DNA from: Ricinus communis
Lineage: Eukaryota > Streptophyta > Magnoliopsida > Malpighiales > Euphorbiaceae
Length of the DNA stretch: 64,000 nt
Assembly: GCF_019578655.1 (NCBI RefSeq)
Contig: NC_063259.1
Span: forward strand, 24,787,277-24,851,276
Reading direction: 5' to 3'
Notes under the pieces: generated by a model
Told to the model about the DNA's origin: nothing
The model's input: the letters and a program-made list of their open reading frames with translations, nothing else
Database searches by the model: none
Made by a program: the position numbers and the translations under genes
In this document: one piece after another, positions 1 to 13,811 of the stretch
How the letters are laid out: each line of letters opens with the position of its first letter
Numbering within the stretch: the stretch's first letter is position 1

Positions 1-2808
1 TTTCAGAAAAGAAAAGGAGAGAGACAGAGACAGACAGAGAAAGGGGTAAGCTTTTCTATAGTAACTAATAGTAGTTGAGAAGAGAAAACCTATAAAAGGA
101 CCCAACTTTCGAAGACGATTGTTGGAGCTGAAAAACAGGGTGGATTCCTTGAGGTAATAAGACCATTCTAACGTTATCTTCTTCACTGCCAATGAGATCA
201 ATTACAATACACACAACCCTGCTTGTTTATTTATTTTTCTGTTTACAATTACTTCAATTTTTCTTTTTTAAGAAAAAAATCTGGAGGCCGGCTTTCTCAT
301 CCGGTCCAAAAGCAAATCCAAATCCTAATTTTGTTAAAAATATTATCTACAGTTGAATTAATTTATTTATTTTCTAATGTAAATAGTCAGTTATATTTTG
401 AGATGTTAAAAAATATATTAGTTATGATAAGATTCGAACATGGTGGTCACTATATTAAATTTATTTTTCTGATTTAAAAAATATAAATACTTTCGCCTTT
501 TGTTGCTTCAGACAAACAATTTTTAATGAAAAAGGGCTTCGTATATTAATTTTACTTTTATTTTCTGAAACAGATATTTAATGTTGCAAATTGTGTGGAG
601 CAGTCAATCAAGATGTTTATTTTGAAAAGAATTATGTAAACTAAATAAAATATGTGGGTTTTTAGATTAATGTCCAAGGCAGTCCATTTTTCAGAAGGCA
701 TGTGTCAATTAGGAATCCACCAAGAGCTGAAGTAGAGTTTAAAGAAAGGACCACCAAATTTTAGACATAGATGATGATAAGGATCTCTTGATTTGTTAGC
801 TATGTCTTTTAGAATATTATAAAGTTGTATTTAAGAAAAATGTGGTTTTTATTTACATTTCTTATAAATTACTGTGCATGGTGTAATTTGTTTTCAAGAA
901 TAACATATTATACAGAGATAATGGGTAATTAAATCATTGGTTAATTTACTAAGATATATTATAAGATTAACATTTTTCAGTGATATTATTATATCAGTGT
1001 ATTAGATTGGAGAGATAAGAAGGTGGAATTCCAACTTTATAATAATAATAGTAATAATAATAATAACTTGATTAGTGCATTTGTTTGTTTGAAGTGGAAT
1101 TGGACTGAAGCTTAGATTTGATCGCCCCTTTCCTTATTTTTGACAACAAGAAACCTACATGCAATTACAATGTTTGGTGACATATAATTGGAAAAATATC
1201 ATCCTCACCAACTAACTCGGCTGACCAATCTCTTCATGCCTTTTGTCAAATACAATTACATGGGTCTTACATTAACTTATTAGTAGAGAGGCCCTCTAAT
1301 TAAAATGATTATTAAAGTGTTTAATCAAGCAAGAGAAGTTTCCTTGGAGAATGAGACTCTCATTCTTCCTCCCTTTTCTTGTACAAAGATTTCAGAACAT
1401 AAACAATTGGCTTGAGCTTTGCATCTTTATTCAGCAGCATGATTGGGAAATTATTTGAAATGGCAGTTAATGGTATATAATATTTGGTGTCAAAGTTTAA
1501 TAACTGCATAGTTCTTTAAACTATATATAAAAATAATTAATTAAATTAAATTTTCAACCAATGAAAGTGGGATAAGTAGGAACTTTTGGCACTTTCAATA
1601 TGGTTCAATAGATTGCCACGAGCAATACCATCCATTGAAAGAGTGCTAACATGAAAAGCATTTCAGTTTTTCCTCCTTCTTCTTGTTTGTTTGAGAATTG
1701 GATAATACTTTCAGTCACCTCAATACACAGACTGAGATATTTAGAGAAGACAACAAGGGAAAGATCCATAAAAGTATCAACATAATTGTGTGGAAGGGAC
1801 TATCTAATCACATTTCCTGGGGCAGTCTCATTCTGTGAAGAAAGGGCCATTTGAAAAGGGTTTTGCACATGAGTTCTTATTTATACAGGATAGAGGACAT
1901 TGCACATGATTAGGTAAGAAAAAGGAAGAGACTTTAATTAAAAAAGTTAAAGTTGCTTTTATATGTGCAGTTTTCCTTTCAGAATAGGACCCAAATCTAT
2001 GTTGACATTCTGATAGCTACTTTCAGGTGTCTTTAAGTATGACCTAATTTAATCACGTCAATGTAATCAATGAAGTAAACTAATAATATCCAGCTTACTT
2101 CAAATCTTTGCTCAAGTATGCCACTGTTTAATTCATACAAGTGATAGCAACATCAACCAAATTACAAAAGAGAAAAAAAAGCATATGGCCTCTTTTCCAA
2201 TTTATTTATTTTTCAGGGTAGTGGTCCAAGGGTGTAGCTAATAGCTATGCCCTTCTTTTTCTTTGGTGGGGGGAAGGCTGCCTATGCTTGCTGACATCTT
2301 AAAAGCTTGAAACAACAATGTTAAAGGATTGAAAAGCCACATGGACTGACCTGCCTCGGCACTCTTGGGTCTGTGCAGTATTGGACATCCACTCATGCAA
2401 ATTACAGATGTCAGGAAGGGGAAAAAGCAAATCTCCTCAAGAATGGAAAATTGGAAATTCACATTGAAGAAAGAAAAATCTTTTCCACTAGTTAAGGATG
2501 AGTGTACTTCTCATAACTTTCACTTCAGTTCGTCCCAACTTTCTGGAGATTTCAGGATAATGCAAATTCGTGAAAACACAGAATATTAATTCACACTTTT
2601 TGTGTCTATTACAGTTCCCACCCCAGAAACTCTCGATCATAACACCTTAAAGGAACATCACAGACTAAATTTTATTGATCTTCTCAAATAATTATAACCT
2701 ATTGCAATAAGTGAGAAAAAGGAGCGGTTGTCTGATAAAGGTTACTTGGGTAATAAAATGGGAAACCAGGAAGAAACATAACAACATTTTAATTCAGAAG
2801 ATCACCAC
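1..2808. other. Intergenic DNA, no gene supported
   Basis: AT-rich DNA with only short unconvincing open frames. A TATA-like box (TATAAAAGG) lies at 92-100 after a purine-rich GAGA tract at 15-50, so a promoter reading rightward is possible, but no spliceable coding sequence follows it. An AAT-type microsatellite sits at about 1042-1067. The part nearest 2808 should include the 3' untranslated region of the phosphoserine phosphatase gene. I checked for common plant microRNA sequences by eye and recognised none. Confidence 0.5.
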
Positions 2809-5800
2809 TTAATCCAAGGAATTTATTAGATCTGTAAAATGAAAGACCAGCCAATCAGCTTTTACTGCTACAGCCTCTCGAAGTTGAACACCAGCATAGC
2901 AAATAAACATGTCAGCACCACCTGGTTTACGAGCCTACATATGATAGACAAATAACAAAATGATATAATAAATAACGTCAGTGTGGACACATATTGAAGA
3001 AGATAGCATAAGGCCGCAGTTTCTTTGTCAAACAACCAGATTTAGTCAATCATATAGGTAAAACCATTCATTATAACTTGCAACTAATGGCAGTAAACAT
3101 ATTCGTTATTTGGCTCAGATTTGACAATATACCAGTGTGGATTAGTCTATCTCCTTGTAGTTCCATAATCTCCTAAAGATGATTTGTTTTACAATATGAA
3201 TCTTACCTCAAGATCAGTTGCACCATCCCCAATCATGACCAGAGACTTGTATCCTTGAACCTGGTTTATCATCATAAACAGCTTTAGATGTACTCTAAGA
3301 AACTATATACAGAACTAATACAGTTACGACACTGACCTTCCTTATTTGCTGCACGGCTGTTGCTTTTCCTCCACTCCTTGAAGTAGGCTCATTTGCATCA
3401 AAACCCAAAAACTCCCCGGAATTTCCAAAGAGCAATTGATTGGCAAATATATTTTCAGGTGGAATCCCAAGTATGGATGCAACAGGCTGCAACAAAAATC
3501 TTCACTAATAATAAACATTTGGTATCTAATTTATCCCACAGAAAAGCAAAAAATCTAAAAGGTACGGTTTTGAGTTTCAAATGCAAACAGTAACAAAATT
3601 CTTCAGTTAAAATGCAATGCTAGTCTTCTGCATATTTAAGTGTAAGAACATTTTATTCGAAGGGTGAAGCATGATCAGAATCGAGCATACAACCAATTAA
3701 ATAATTGCCTTTCTTTTCCCTACAGATGCTGTAACACAAAATTGTAGAGCTCTTCCATGAAAAGCCAGTGCACATATCAATTAAACTAATGTCTTTTAAG
3801 AACTTTCAGAAATGCAAGATGACTATTATAAAGCTGTCACTGTGTTACCAAATTGAAGGTCTTCCAACAAATAGAGTTTAAAGAACATATGCCATGATCC
3901 CTGAATCATTAGAAGGTGCCTGCATATTATGCAAAGATCTCCTGGAATGTTATTATAAAGCTCCTTAGTAAGACATGCAGTAGTTCTATATGGTTCCCAT
4001 GGTATCATCAAGTTATTATAAGTATTATAAATAGAAGTCTTTATTTGGTGCAAAGCTCTATGACACATCAGATAAGAAACAATAATACAACATTATTCGA
4101 ATCCAGTAGCATACATTTATCATTTGACGAAAGCCTCCTGATATCAAATAAACATTGGTATTCTTAGCCTTCAGCTTCTTGATCAACTCTTCTATGCCAG
4201 GAGAAAGCCTGCAGAATTTAAACAACAATAATGAAGACTCTTCAAATCTAGGTTTTACTTGAGGTGCCCCAAGAAATGGTATATGAGGAGGTAAAGGAAA
4301 GAGGCTCAATAATAGGAATACAGATCCTTTTCTTGCATTTGGTGGCCAAACAATTGAACTGGTTGCAGTATAAACTTCAAAGTTAGTTGAAATTTTGAAT
4401 AAAAGAATTTATGCATAACATCTTTTCAACTAATAATCCAAATAAGGTGATACGTAACTTCGTTGGAATCAAGGACATTTAATAAGCAAAGAAAGTAAGA
4501 TGAGCCACATAATAAGATTTTAAGTATCCTAAAGTGAGGCATTGCATAATAAAACATTCTCACTCATTTTGAAGCAGGCAAGTAATGATCAATATATTAC
4601 TTAAAAAAAAAAAAGAAGAAAAAAAAAACTACCACGGTTGTTTTAGTCCACATGCAATAAAAAAATCTGTAGCTCGTTCTTTGAATTAAAATATGCATTA
4701 AACATATAACAATCAAATGAAAAAAATTTCAATTTAACAACATTGAAATGTAAGAAACATGGCTTGGATTGACATTATAAGAAAGAGAAGGCAGAAAGGG
4801 AAAGAAGAATAGATCAACATGTAATGGGAAATACTTAAAGTGGCCTATCTCAGTAACAAAAGAGCCTCCTGAAGTTAAAGAAGGAATAGATCTATAACTA
4901 TCTCATTAACCAAAAAGCCTCGTCAGAATAGATCGGAGGAAATCATTCAAGTGGCTTACCTGAAGTAGTTTGTGATTTAGTTCTAGTTAGTTGAGTCTAA
5001 ATCTCCATAATAAATTCACTATAGGATTATTTCTTTCCAAAGAGTATAAAGGGTAAAAAGGGGAACAGTATATAGTCTGCCATCTACTATGGGTTTTTGG
5101 TGTGTGTCAAATGGGCTTTGTCACCTTCACAATCATATCAACATCCCCCAATCATGAATAATTGCAAGAAAAGGAATGGGCCTAGATGTCTACGGTTTCA
5201 TGACAATGATAAAAACTTTTCAAACTTTTTCTTGAAAAGCTTAAATGATGTGGCAAGCAAATCAGACTGTTAAAAAAAAAACCCTTGACATTTAAAAAAA
5301 AATAAGAAAAAGCAAAAGAAAAGTGAAAAGTTAAAGCATGATTAAGAAATTAACGTACTTTGGAGGTCTCTTCTCAAGAAAATCATGGACCTGAGATAGA
5401 GATGGTTTGAACAGGGATAGTCTTGCCGCCAAGGCCTCCTCGAAAGGAACAGAACCGCCCATTGCTCTGGTAAACTCCAAATACTAAGATCAGAACTAAT
5501 ATCAGGAGGTAACATAGTTTTAGAATTTAAGGAAATGACAACTGGAACTTACTTAGCTGTCCATTCTGCAACGGCATTTCCAGCTCCACAGTACTCTGCA
5601 AGTTCATCAATGCCCTCATCCAGGCATACCGTGCTATCAACATCAAAGCATACTGCATCAGCACTTCTCCAGAGCTCAAGAACCTCTGTTAATTTAATTA
5701 AGCAATCAAGAATTACAAAACTATGGATACCAAGATTACAATGTAAAGCTGGAAGGCTCATAAGCAAAAGCAAATAAAGAGGCATTCTAAAATAGTTCTG

Positions 5801-6625
5801 GGTGATTGGAATGTCAAATGTAGTGTGTGCTAAAACTTCTATAGCCCAAAATGTTTTGTAAGCTTAGTCGGTCCTTAACAAATTGTTTAAAGCTACAATT
5901 CCCACAATTCGAGTAGCAGTCTGAGCTTTTGCTTTTCTTTTGTACAGTCGCGTTATCCTGTAGCATGAGTTGGAGTTTTACAGACAGACTGCAGATTTTC
6001 ACCTCGGTAGTCTACCTTGTTTTGTTTGTGTTTGTTGTATAAGGCCTTGCAGAAGGTGTGACCGTCTACTTTAGTGAGTTTTTGAAGTCACAAAAATCTC
6101 CATTCTCCCAAAAAGAAAAGATAATAATAAGAATATTAAAGCAAAAAATGAAATTCGTCAACTTAATTCTCAGCTACAAGGATGGCATCCAATGTTTCTT
6201 TAGATACTAGTTTCAACACTGAAGTTCAGATGAATATCTTCACTTGGAATGAATATGATCCCAATTAACTCATATAAGGCTTTAACCCAGTACACATTGA
6301 AATCAACTCATTCAATAAAGAAACTGTGTAAAATGTAGTATCTCTCTAATTATTTTTAAAAGTACATGTCAAAATAGAATACTTGGAGTTAATGATTGTA
6401 ACCTTTGGATGGAAGACGATTGTCAAAGTGGTCCACCTTGGCAGGATCTAAAGGTTGAACAGAAGCAGTAGCTGAATTGAAGGCTTGAGTAAGTCTCATG
6501 GACAAATTTCTAACTCCAATGAAGTTACTTTTCAAGTGTAGGGAAAATGCCGGAATGAGACAAGAGCGGTATTGTCTACAAGTAATACGAACAGGACCGA
6601 TTTGTGAATGCACCAACCCTTCCAT
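2809..6625 (-). CDS. PSP: Phosphoserine phosphatase, plastid type
   Basis: Hydrolyses O-phospho-L-serine to serine, the last step of the phosphorylated serine pathway; the plant enzyme is plastidic. Exons on the minus strand: 6625-6403, 5685-5553, 5466-5359, 4208-4115, 3486-3337, 3260-3207 and 2934-2809. They join in phase to 295 codons, the length I recall for the Arabidopsis enzyme. The first 70 or so residues are rich in Ser, Arg and Leu and poor in acids, as in a transit peptide. All HAD motifs are visible: DVDST with Asp89 and Asp91, Ser178-Gly179 in the SGGF motif, Lys227 in GGKA, and GDGATD at 247-252. The Met at 6625 opens the transit peptide. The gene is divergent from the carrier at 9033. 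I see no damage. Confidence 0.96.
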
Positions 6626-6632
6626 AAATAAT

Positions 6633-7209
6633 CTGTTGCTAGCATATTAATGAACAAACAAAAGCACAAGTGAATCCCAGAAACTTGCAATGCCATTATA
6701 TTTCACCAGTGCTGCAACTGCTCTATTGCCATGATATAGACACTGTCCAAATTAACATAAACAGAACAACCCAGTTTCTACAATTAGGTAATTAAAATAA
6801 TAAGCCAGAAACAAAGACATCTAGTGAGGAAAAAAAAAGAAAAATTCGAAAAACTAACAAGAAGCCATGCACTAGTAACTTGCAAAACTTAAATAGCCGC
6901 AGATCCACAAGCATTGCATAATCACTAAAACTGAACGTGTATTCTCTGTTTGGTAAGTGAGAAAAATGCCAAGAACAAAGAAAGCACAATACTTTTACTA
7001 TAGCCAAAGAATCAACAGTCCATCAAGATTTAACATTTCTCATTAACCAAACAAGGAACAACAGTTAGTTAAAACAAATCACGTTCCAAATAACAGAAAT
7101 GCTAATTAACCAAACAGGGAACAAACAGTTAGCTGAAACAAATTACAATTCCAAATAATAGAAATGTTAAAGAAAAGAGGAAAATTGAATGAAGAAAAAG
7201 AGAACTTAC
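6633..7209 (-). other. Probable 5' UTR intron of PSP
   Basis: Just upstream of the PSP start, a good donor (GTAAGT, reading down from 7209) and an acceptor ending at 6633 would bound a 577-bp leader intron, placing the first non-coding exon near 7210-7330. The intron holds an imperfect tandem duplication of about 63 bp at 7044-7106 and 7107-7171. Neither end is confirmed by transcripts; a neighbouring AG at about 6638 is an alternative acceptor. Confidence 0.5.
7044..7171. repeat. Imperfect tandem duplication, about 63 bp
   Basis: Two adjacent copies (7044-7106 and 7107-7171) share the order TTAACCAAACA, GGAACAA, CAGTTAG and CCAAATAA with scattered substitutions and short indels. They lie inside the probable PSP leader intron. 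No function can be read from the sequence. Confidence 0.75.
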
Positions 7210-7330
7210 AATTGTATTGTAGCTCTAGATTTGTTTGTGAGCTTCCTTGCTTCTGTTCTCAGATCCCTCTGCTCGAATTTTCCGCTCTCGCGATTTGGTT
7301 TGGATTGGTGCCGATTCTTTTACATGCCGT

Positions 7331-9032
7331 TGGTTGGTGAGGTTGTGAAAACTTCAAAAGAAAAATAAAATTCTCAACTTGCAAATAAGCCATTAACCAA
7401 ACCTTATTAGTAAATTTCCAAATACTCCCTTCTAAGGCTAAATAATATTTGGATACTCAAATTTTAACAATTTAATCCCTTCAACCCCTTAACTATTAAA
7501 TATAACTTAATAAAGATTTTAATTTATTTTTTAATAAACCTAATGAAACTAAAAATCAAACCTTATATCGGTCTTTTCAACTTTTTATTTAAACGGATTG
7601 ATTTTATTAATTAAGTGTAATTATAGCTAAATTAAAATTTTAATGAAATTGAGTGATGTGACTAATGATATATCGTTATTTATTATGGACAACTTACACA
7701 TCAGTGCCACATATATTTACACAGGAGTTACTAATTTTAAATTACTTACGAACAAGAAAGTAAATGAACTTACACATTGCGGCCATATATATTTACATAT
7801 TACATGGGAGTTACTAATTTCAAATTACTTACGAATAATAAAATGAATGATAAGTGAAAGTCATGAATTAAAAAAAAAAAGAATGAAGAGTGAAATCATT
7901 TTTTTTATTTATTCTTGTAGTGATTTTATAGATTTCTTTAAGAGGTAAATGATATTAGTAAAGTAAACAAGGTTAATATATTGGGTTAAGAGAGTAGTAT
8001 TTAAATTTAATTGATATTTTAATTTGGTTCTAGTTGCAATCAATTAATCAAATTGAGTCATTTAAATAAAAATTTAAAAAATTAATCAAATTTGTAAAAA
8101 TAGATAAATATTTAGACTTTTAATATCATTAAGCTTTTTAATAATATCAACTTATTTTGACACAAAATTTTATTTGATATATTTTGCTATTTAAATGATA
8201 TAAAAATAAAGTTTAAATATTTTTTGAGATAAATAAAAAATAAAAAATATCACAGATGAAAATATTTATTAGTTTGGAGTCTCTTCCATGACAACTCAAA
8301 AAATAAAAATATTACTTTTATGAAAAAATAATTATTATACTAAATCATAGTAGGTTATTTTTCTTAAAAAGTTATAAAATTTGATTATGTAGTTGAATTT
8401 TTTAATATAAGGAGTTTTATATTTTTTTATATCACTTTAGTACTATGAAAGTTAAACTATTAGTAATTTATTCTAAATCCACTAACACTATCATTAGTCT
8501 AATAGTTGTAGCTCATTCATTTAGTATTAATTATTTCTGATTCTATTATTATTTTACTCCTCACAAATTTAATTTTCATTCAAAACTAACCATACTAATT
8601 TATTTAGAATTTAAAAAAATAAAAAAATAAAAAATAATCATCCAATCCAATTTTTCTCTAATTCTAATAAATGATATGATAGAACTATATAACTCTATAT
8701 TTTATTGTTTATCTAATAAAATTGACTTTATAGCAAATAGACTTTATTTAAAATTTAATGGTTAAAATTATTAATAATAGTAATAAACTTAGATATAAAT
8801 TATTAATAATATAATTCTTAAAATATTAGATGTTATTAAAAAATCACGTGACCTCTTATTATAAGTGGTTAAACCAACCTATTTTATTTTTTTCTTAAAA
8901 TTTACACAGAGTAACTCTGCTGCGAGGCTCTTTTTAAGTATCAATTAGGCCCAGTAGAGAAAGCCCGCCTTTCTCCAAATCATCAAACCCTAACATTTCA
9001 AAAACTACAGAGAGAAAACCACAGTATCAAAA
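7331..9032. other. Intergenic DNA between divergent PSP and carrier genes
   Basis: Very AT-rich spacer without a convincing open frame. A degenerate tandem duplication of about 75 bp occupies 7696-7845; both halves contain CATATATATTTACA and GGAGTTACTAATTT. The right end, from about 8890, is the promoter and leader of the carrier gene. Confidence 0.6.
8948..8993 (+). promoter_or_regulatory. Site II element and telo-box upstream of carrier
   Basis: GGCCCA at 8948-8953 is a site II core on the reverse strand (TGGGCC), and AAACCCTAA at 8985-8993 is a telo-box. In plants this pair is frequent in promoters of genes for mitochondrial and ribosomal proteins active in dividing cells. The telo-box lies 40 bp before the start codon, so it may be in the leader rather than the promoter. 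Confidence 0.55.
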
Positions 9033-12000
9033 ATGGCGGTTCAGAATCCGACTTCGCCTTCACATTCACATTCATTTCCTACAACTCACAATAATCAATT
9101 CTTTGGTAAATTTTCTTTTTTTCCTTTCAATTTTTTTAAATTTTAAATTTTGGCTTTATTATTGACATTGAAATAATATTACTGTTATGGTTGTTAATGA
9201 AATGAAGTATGGAGAGAATTTTTATGGGGAGGAATTGCTGGTGGATTTGGAGAAGGAATGATGCATCCTGTTGATACTATTAAAACCAGAATCCAAACCC
9301 AATCTTTTCTTCTTTCTGGAACTCAGGTTTCACTTCTACAACTCTCTCTCTATCTCTCAAAAGAAAAAAAAAAATCATTTCCTTTTTGCTATATTTATTT
9401 AGTGGATAATATTCTCATTGGCTGTAACTATACTTCCATGTTATTTATTGTGTGTTATTTCATATTAGCTATTTCTTCATATCCCCTAGTTTTGGATTTG
9501 GGGAAAACTTGTTTTGACATTGTATTTGGGAACTCTAGAAATGCAATTAGATAGAATTCTGTTAGTTAGTTCTCATGTTTGTAAAGGCTATATATGCTAG
9601 AATATATTTTTTTCAACTTAGAAAAGGAATGGCAATTTGAAAGAAATGAAACCATGTCATAAGTGATACGATTTTGCAATATAGTTTGATTCCAAACGAT
9701 GCTTCATTATTTTCATAATACCAGCAGAGCCAGAAGAGCATACTTCAGATGGTCAGAGCTGTCCATGCGGCTGATGGTGTAAGAGGTATGCATAATTCAC
9801 TCTGATGATAATTGGTGCATTATTTTCAATCTTTGCAATAGTGTTTGAAAAGCCTAAACTTTCAAGAATTCAGCTCAATTGAATTGTATTTTGTTAATTT
9901 TGTGCTAAAAGCCAATAGTTGCTAGAATTCACTCATTTCAACTGAAAAAAGAAAAGCAATTTTGAAAGACATGAATTCATGCCAAAAATGACATTATTTT
10001 GCAAGTGAATTCTTGTAAATGATATATTTTAAACAATGCTTAATTGATTTCTATGTTTGATATAATTTGTTTCTAGGTTGATAAGCATGGGATTATCTGC
10101 TTTGACATTGAATCATTAGATTTTTCTCTTGTTCTGTTGATGTTCTTAGTGTTTACCTGATTATGGAGTTAATAACTGAACTGATTGTTTTTTAGGCTTC
10201 TATAGAGGTGTATCTCCTGGAGTTACTGGATCTCTTGCAACTGGAGCCACATATTTTGGTTTTATAGAATCTACCAAAAAGTGGATTGAGGAATCTCATC
10301 CTAACCTTGGGGGCCACTGGGCTCATTTCATTGCCGGAGCTGTTGGTGAGCTGTCTGATACTTTCAAGTTTTGTAGTGTCTTTATTTAATATCAAAGTAT
10401 CTCATGATATTTTGAAAACCCTATATTTGAATGCGCATTAAAAAGAATCAAGGTATATGACATTTTCTTTGTGGAGATCAGTATTCCATGTGTTGCTACT
10501 TTTGAGCACCATTTCTTTTTTCTATTTTGTGGGACATGATTTATTAATGTTATTGTAAAAATCTGAGGATGAATAATATCCTTGTTGACATAGGAATGGG
10601 TTGACTGCTCGTTGTGGTTCTGTGACATTGTTGATTGAAGTACTGCTATCTTTGACTCCTAATCTCTAGTTGCACTTTTTACTATTTCGAAGTGAACTTA
10701 CAACTCATGAAAATGTCTTTGGCATGTGTTCAAGCACTCATGATTGTGAGCAATGGTTCTATATGTGCTGCAGCTCTTTTTTTATATTTAAAATACCAAG
10801 AATACAATAACCCCTCTTACTTTTTTTTTTTAGTTTTCATTATGCAATATCTTTGCTATTTTCAAATTTTCATTCATGCACATGCTCATGTTCTCTGAAT
10901 ATTATGCTTCTTACTTGGATAGCCAGTATTTTGTTGGTGTTGGTGATGCTATCTTAATGAAGCCTTATAAGCTTAAAAGATCAGCAATTTCAATGACTCA
11001 GGAGTAATTGGCTATTCAATTTTTCTAGGAACTTGAACTCTGATTTTCTTTCTTGTTTACATTTCAGGGGACACGCTTGGTTCTGTTGTATATGTTCCAT
11101 GTGAAGTAATAAAGCAACGCATGCAGGTGCAAGGCACAAGAACATCTTGGACTAATGCTATCGTTAAACACAACATCAGTGTAAAATCTAATGAGCAAAT
11201 GTATAGCTATTATACAGGAATGTTCCATGCTGGAAGATCAATATTAAAGGAGCAAGGGCCAAGAGGGTTATATGCTGGGTAATTTTCCAAAACAAAGTCT
11301 ATAGTGCGTGTCTGATTCTTTTTCCTGAATTGTTTTTCTATTTATATTAATTATCTGTATTAGCAAATACATAATTAATGTCACTTTTGAGCCACTGCTT
11401 TCAGCATTGGTGTAATTGGATGGATTGTTCATTCCTTCCAACTGTTAACACATGCATACATGATGTGTTTTTGATATTTATGTCAATGTTGTTGTAAGAT
11501 GAAGTAACTTCATTTGTATGGCCTACTGTTTTTATATGTACACAAGTCTGATTGGTCATATAAAGATGATAAATTTTCCAACTCATTTGCAACATTTTAT
11601 GAAATTACTGTACGAGATTTTTATGGACTTAATAACATGTTACTTAATGTATCTTTATGTCTAATTTTAAAAAAGATACACCCCTTGATGAAGGTTAGCT
11701 ATGTGTCCAAACCTCAGGGACTAGGAAAAGAGACTATTCAGCCCTGCTTTGAACGTCAATAACTTTCTTCCAATAGTTTGGCCTCTAATCTGAGCTTCCT
11801 TCGTTAATACATTTAATTTGCTGTTTTATCTAGTAGGAAAATAACATTGGCGGTTGGCACCTTTTCCTACTTTTTGTTCACATGGCTGGACTCGACCTGA
11901 TTTCATCAAGACATAAATCAAAGTTTTATTGACCAACTATTTTGATACATAGCATTAGATTTATGATATAGCTATAAACTTAATACATAATAAAAGATGT

Positions 12001-13811
12001 TCTTAAGATTACAACTAACAGCGGCTTAGTCCATAATATACCAATGCATCTAATTCACCTGAGCTATAGGTCATGAAGTCTTCCTAACTTTTTCAGAGAT
12101 TCACATTTTAACCTGCTTTATGCAGGGGAAGCGAACTTCAAGTTTAATGTAGTGATGCAAGCTTGCTTGATTACTTATTCCATCTACTTGATTCTTAATA
12201 TAGTGTTTTCAGGCAACTATAATAGTGTCACATTTCAAAAGAGTTATGTCAGTGAATAACTATAGTTTGTATATTGGTCACTGTGGCAGCTACTGGTCTA
12301 CACTTGCAAGGGATGTGCCATTTGCTGGTCTAATGGTTTGTATTATTTTGGGAAACTTGGTTGTCTCTTAATTTGTGAAAAAGTTCGTCTAAATTTTTTT
12401 TTATCGATGATGACAGTTCGTAAAGTTTGTTTAAGTTAATAGTGCATTTATAATTTGCAGGTTATGTTCTATGAAGCCCTGAAAGACTTGTCAGAGTATG
12501 GCAAGAAAAAATGGATTCCCAGTTTAGATGACTTTATTAATAGTTCTATGGAGGGGCTTGTTCTAGGAGGATTGGCTGGTGGTATGTTCTGCACTTCTGC
12601 TTTAAAATTGAAACAGAAGCTCTAAAACTAGACTCCACGGACTTCTAACACAAATAGAATCCTACTTCCCTAATGTGATAAGATACTTGAATATTTACAG
12701 CTGATATAGTTCTATGGCTTTCCAAACACTGCAGGATACTGCAGTATTTAATTTTGTAATACAACTCAAAATAATATTCCTTGCATGATAATTCATGGTT
12801 TTTTTTTTTCTCTTACTGCTTGAGCAGGTTTCAGTGCATATCTTACAACGCCCTTGGACGTTATCAAAACAAGATTGCAAGTCCAGGGATCAACAATAAG
12901 GTATTTTTTCTCATTTCTCACTTCTGAACTAGAATGACTAAAATTATTGCAAGATCTTAATTCTATCAATGATATTATCACATTCACAATGGGATAATTT
13001 TTTTTTTTTAAATTCCTTTTAACCTGGTAATAGTGTCCTGCCACCAGTCACAACAAGGTGATGCTGCTAAAAATTTTGATGGAAGGGTATCTTTCTTGTG
13101 ATTTATCACTTTTCCGTTTGTCTTGTTTGACCTTTATGTACAACTCTTTTTCTTCCATTGAATGTTGATCCAGCTCTCTCTTTCTCTCTCTAGCTTGTGC
13201 TATGCTTCCTATACATAATTGCTTGGACATCCTCACAGGACTGTATCTAGTGCACTAGGTGTTTCTTTAAGATCTTCCCATCTCACCTTGGTACTTATGT
13301 CAGAATGCTATAAACACTCACCTTCGTTTGTGGATGGCCTTATGGACTAGAAACTGTGGGCTGTAGCATACAGCAGAGAATTAGTGAGTTTTATCGAGTA
13401 TAATGAATTCCCTAACTAATTAAAGGAAACAAAAGTAGGGCATCTGTTGTTACCTTTGTCAGGAAAAGAACTTGATTTTTTTTCTTGGCTTTTACACTCT
13501 TCTCAGATGTGCCTTAATTTGAAAAAATAAAAAAATATGCCAAAATGATGGCAATAATATATGTAGTTAACATTCTTGTAAATAATTTAAGGTACAATGG
13601 GTGGTTGGATGCAATGAAAAGGATTTGGAAGATTGAAGGTGTGAAGGGAATGTTCAGAGGAAGCATCCCCAGAATAACATGGTATATCCCAGCATCCGCC
13701 CTTACCTTCATGGCTGTAGAATTTCTCAGAGATCAATTCAATGAAAAGAATCAGGAAGTTACAAACTTATCAGTAGAGAAAAAGGGATCATCTTTGCGGG
13801 AGGTAGCATAG
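9033..13811 (+). CDS. Mitochondrial carrier family protein (At1g74240-like)
   Basis: Six-helix inner-membrane transporter of the SLC25 family; the substrate is not known from sequence. Exons: 9033-9105, 9208-9326, 9728-9785, 10196-10345, 11068-11278, 12290-12335, 12461-12581, 12828-12900 and 13592-13811, giving 356 residues in phase. The three tandem repeats each carry the signature: HPVDTIK at 44-50, VPCEVIK at 143-149 and TPLDVIK at 267-273, each followed by a G-rich second helix. The repeat-1 helix reads EFLWGGIAGGFGEGMM. The family member I recall as closest is Arabidopsis At1g74240, sometimes grouped with S-adenosylmethionine-carrier-like proteins, but transport of SAM is not shown. The ninth exon is preceded by a 691-bp intron. 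Confidence 0.95.

Noticed and set aside
92..240. TATA box followed by a possible first exon and donor at about 155
   Set aside because: No downstream exon or coding frame could be joined to it, and no microRNA hairpin was recognised.
1096..1125. TTGGACTGAAGCTTAGA resembling miR319
   Set aside because: Matches only the first half of the microRNA and no complementary arm is nearby.
2238..2589. Overlapping 74-codon open frames on both strands
   Set aside because: No family-like motifs or splice context, and the two frames overlap in antisense; probably chance.
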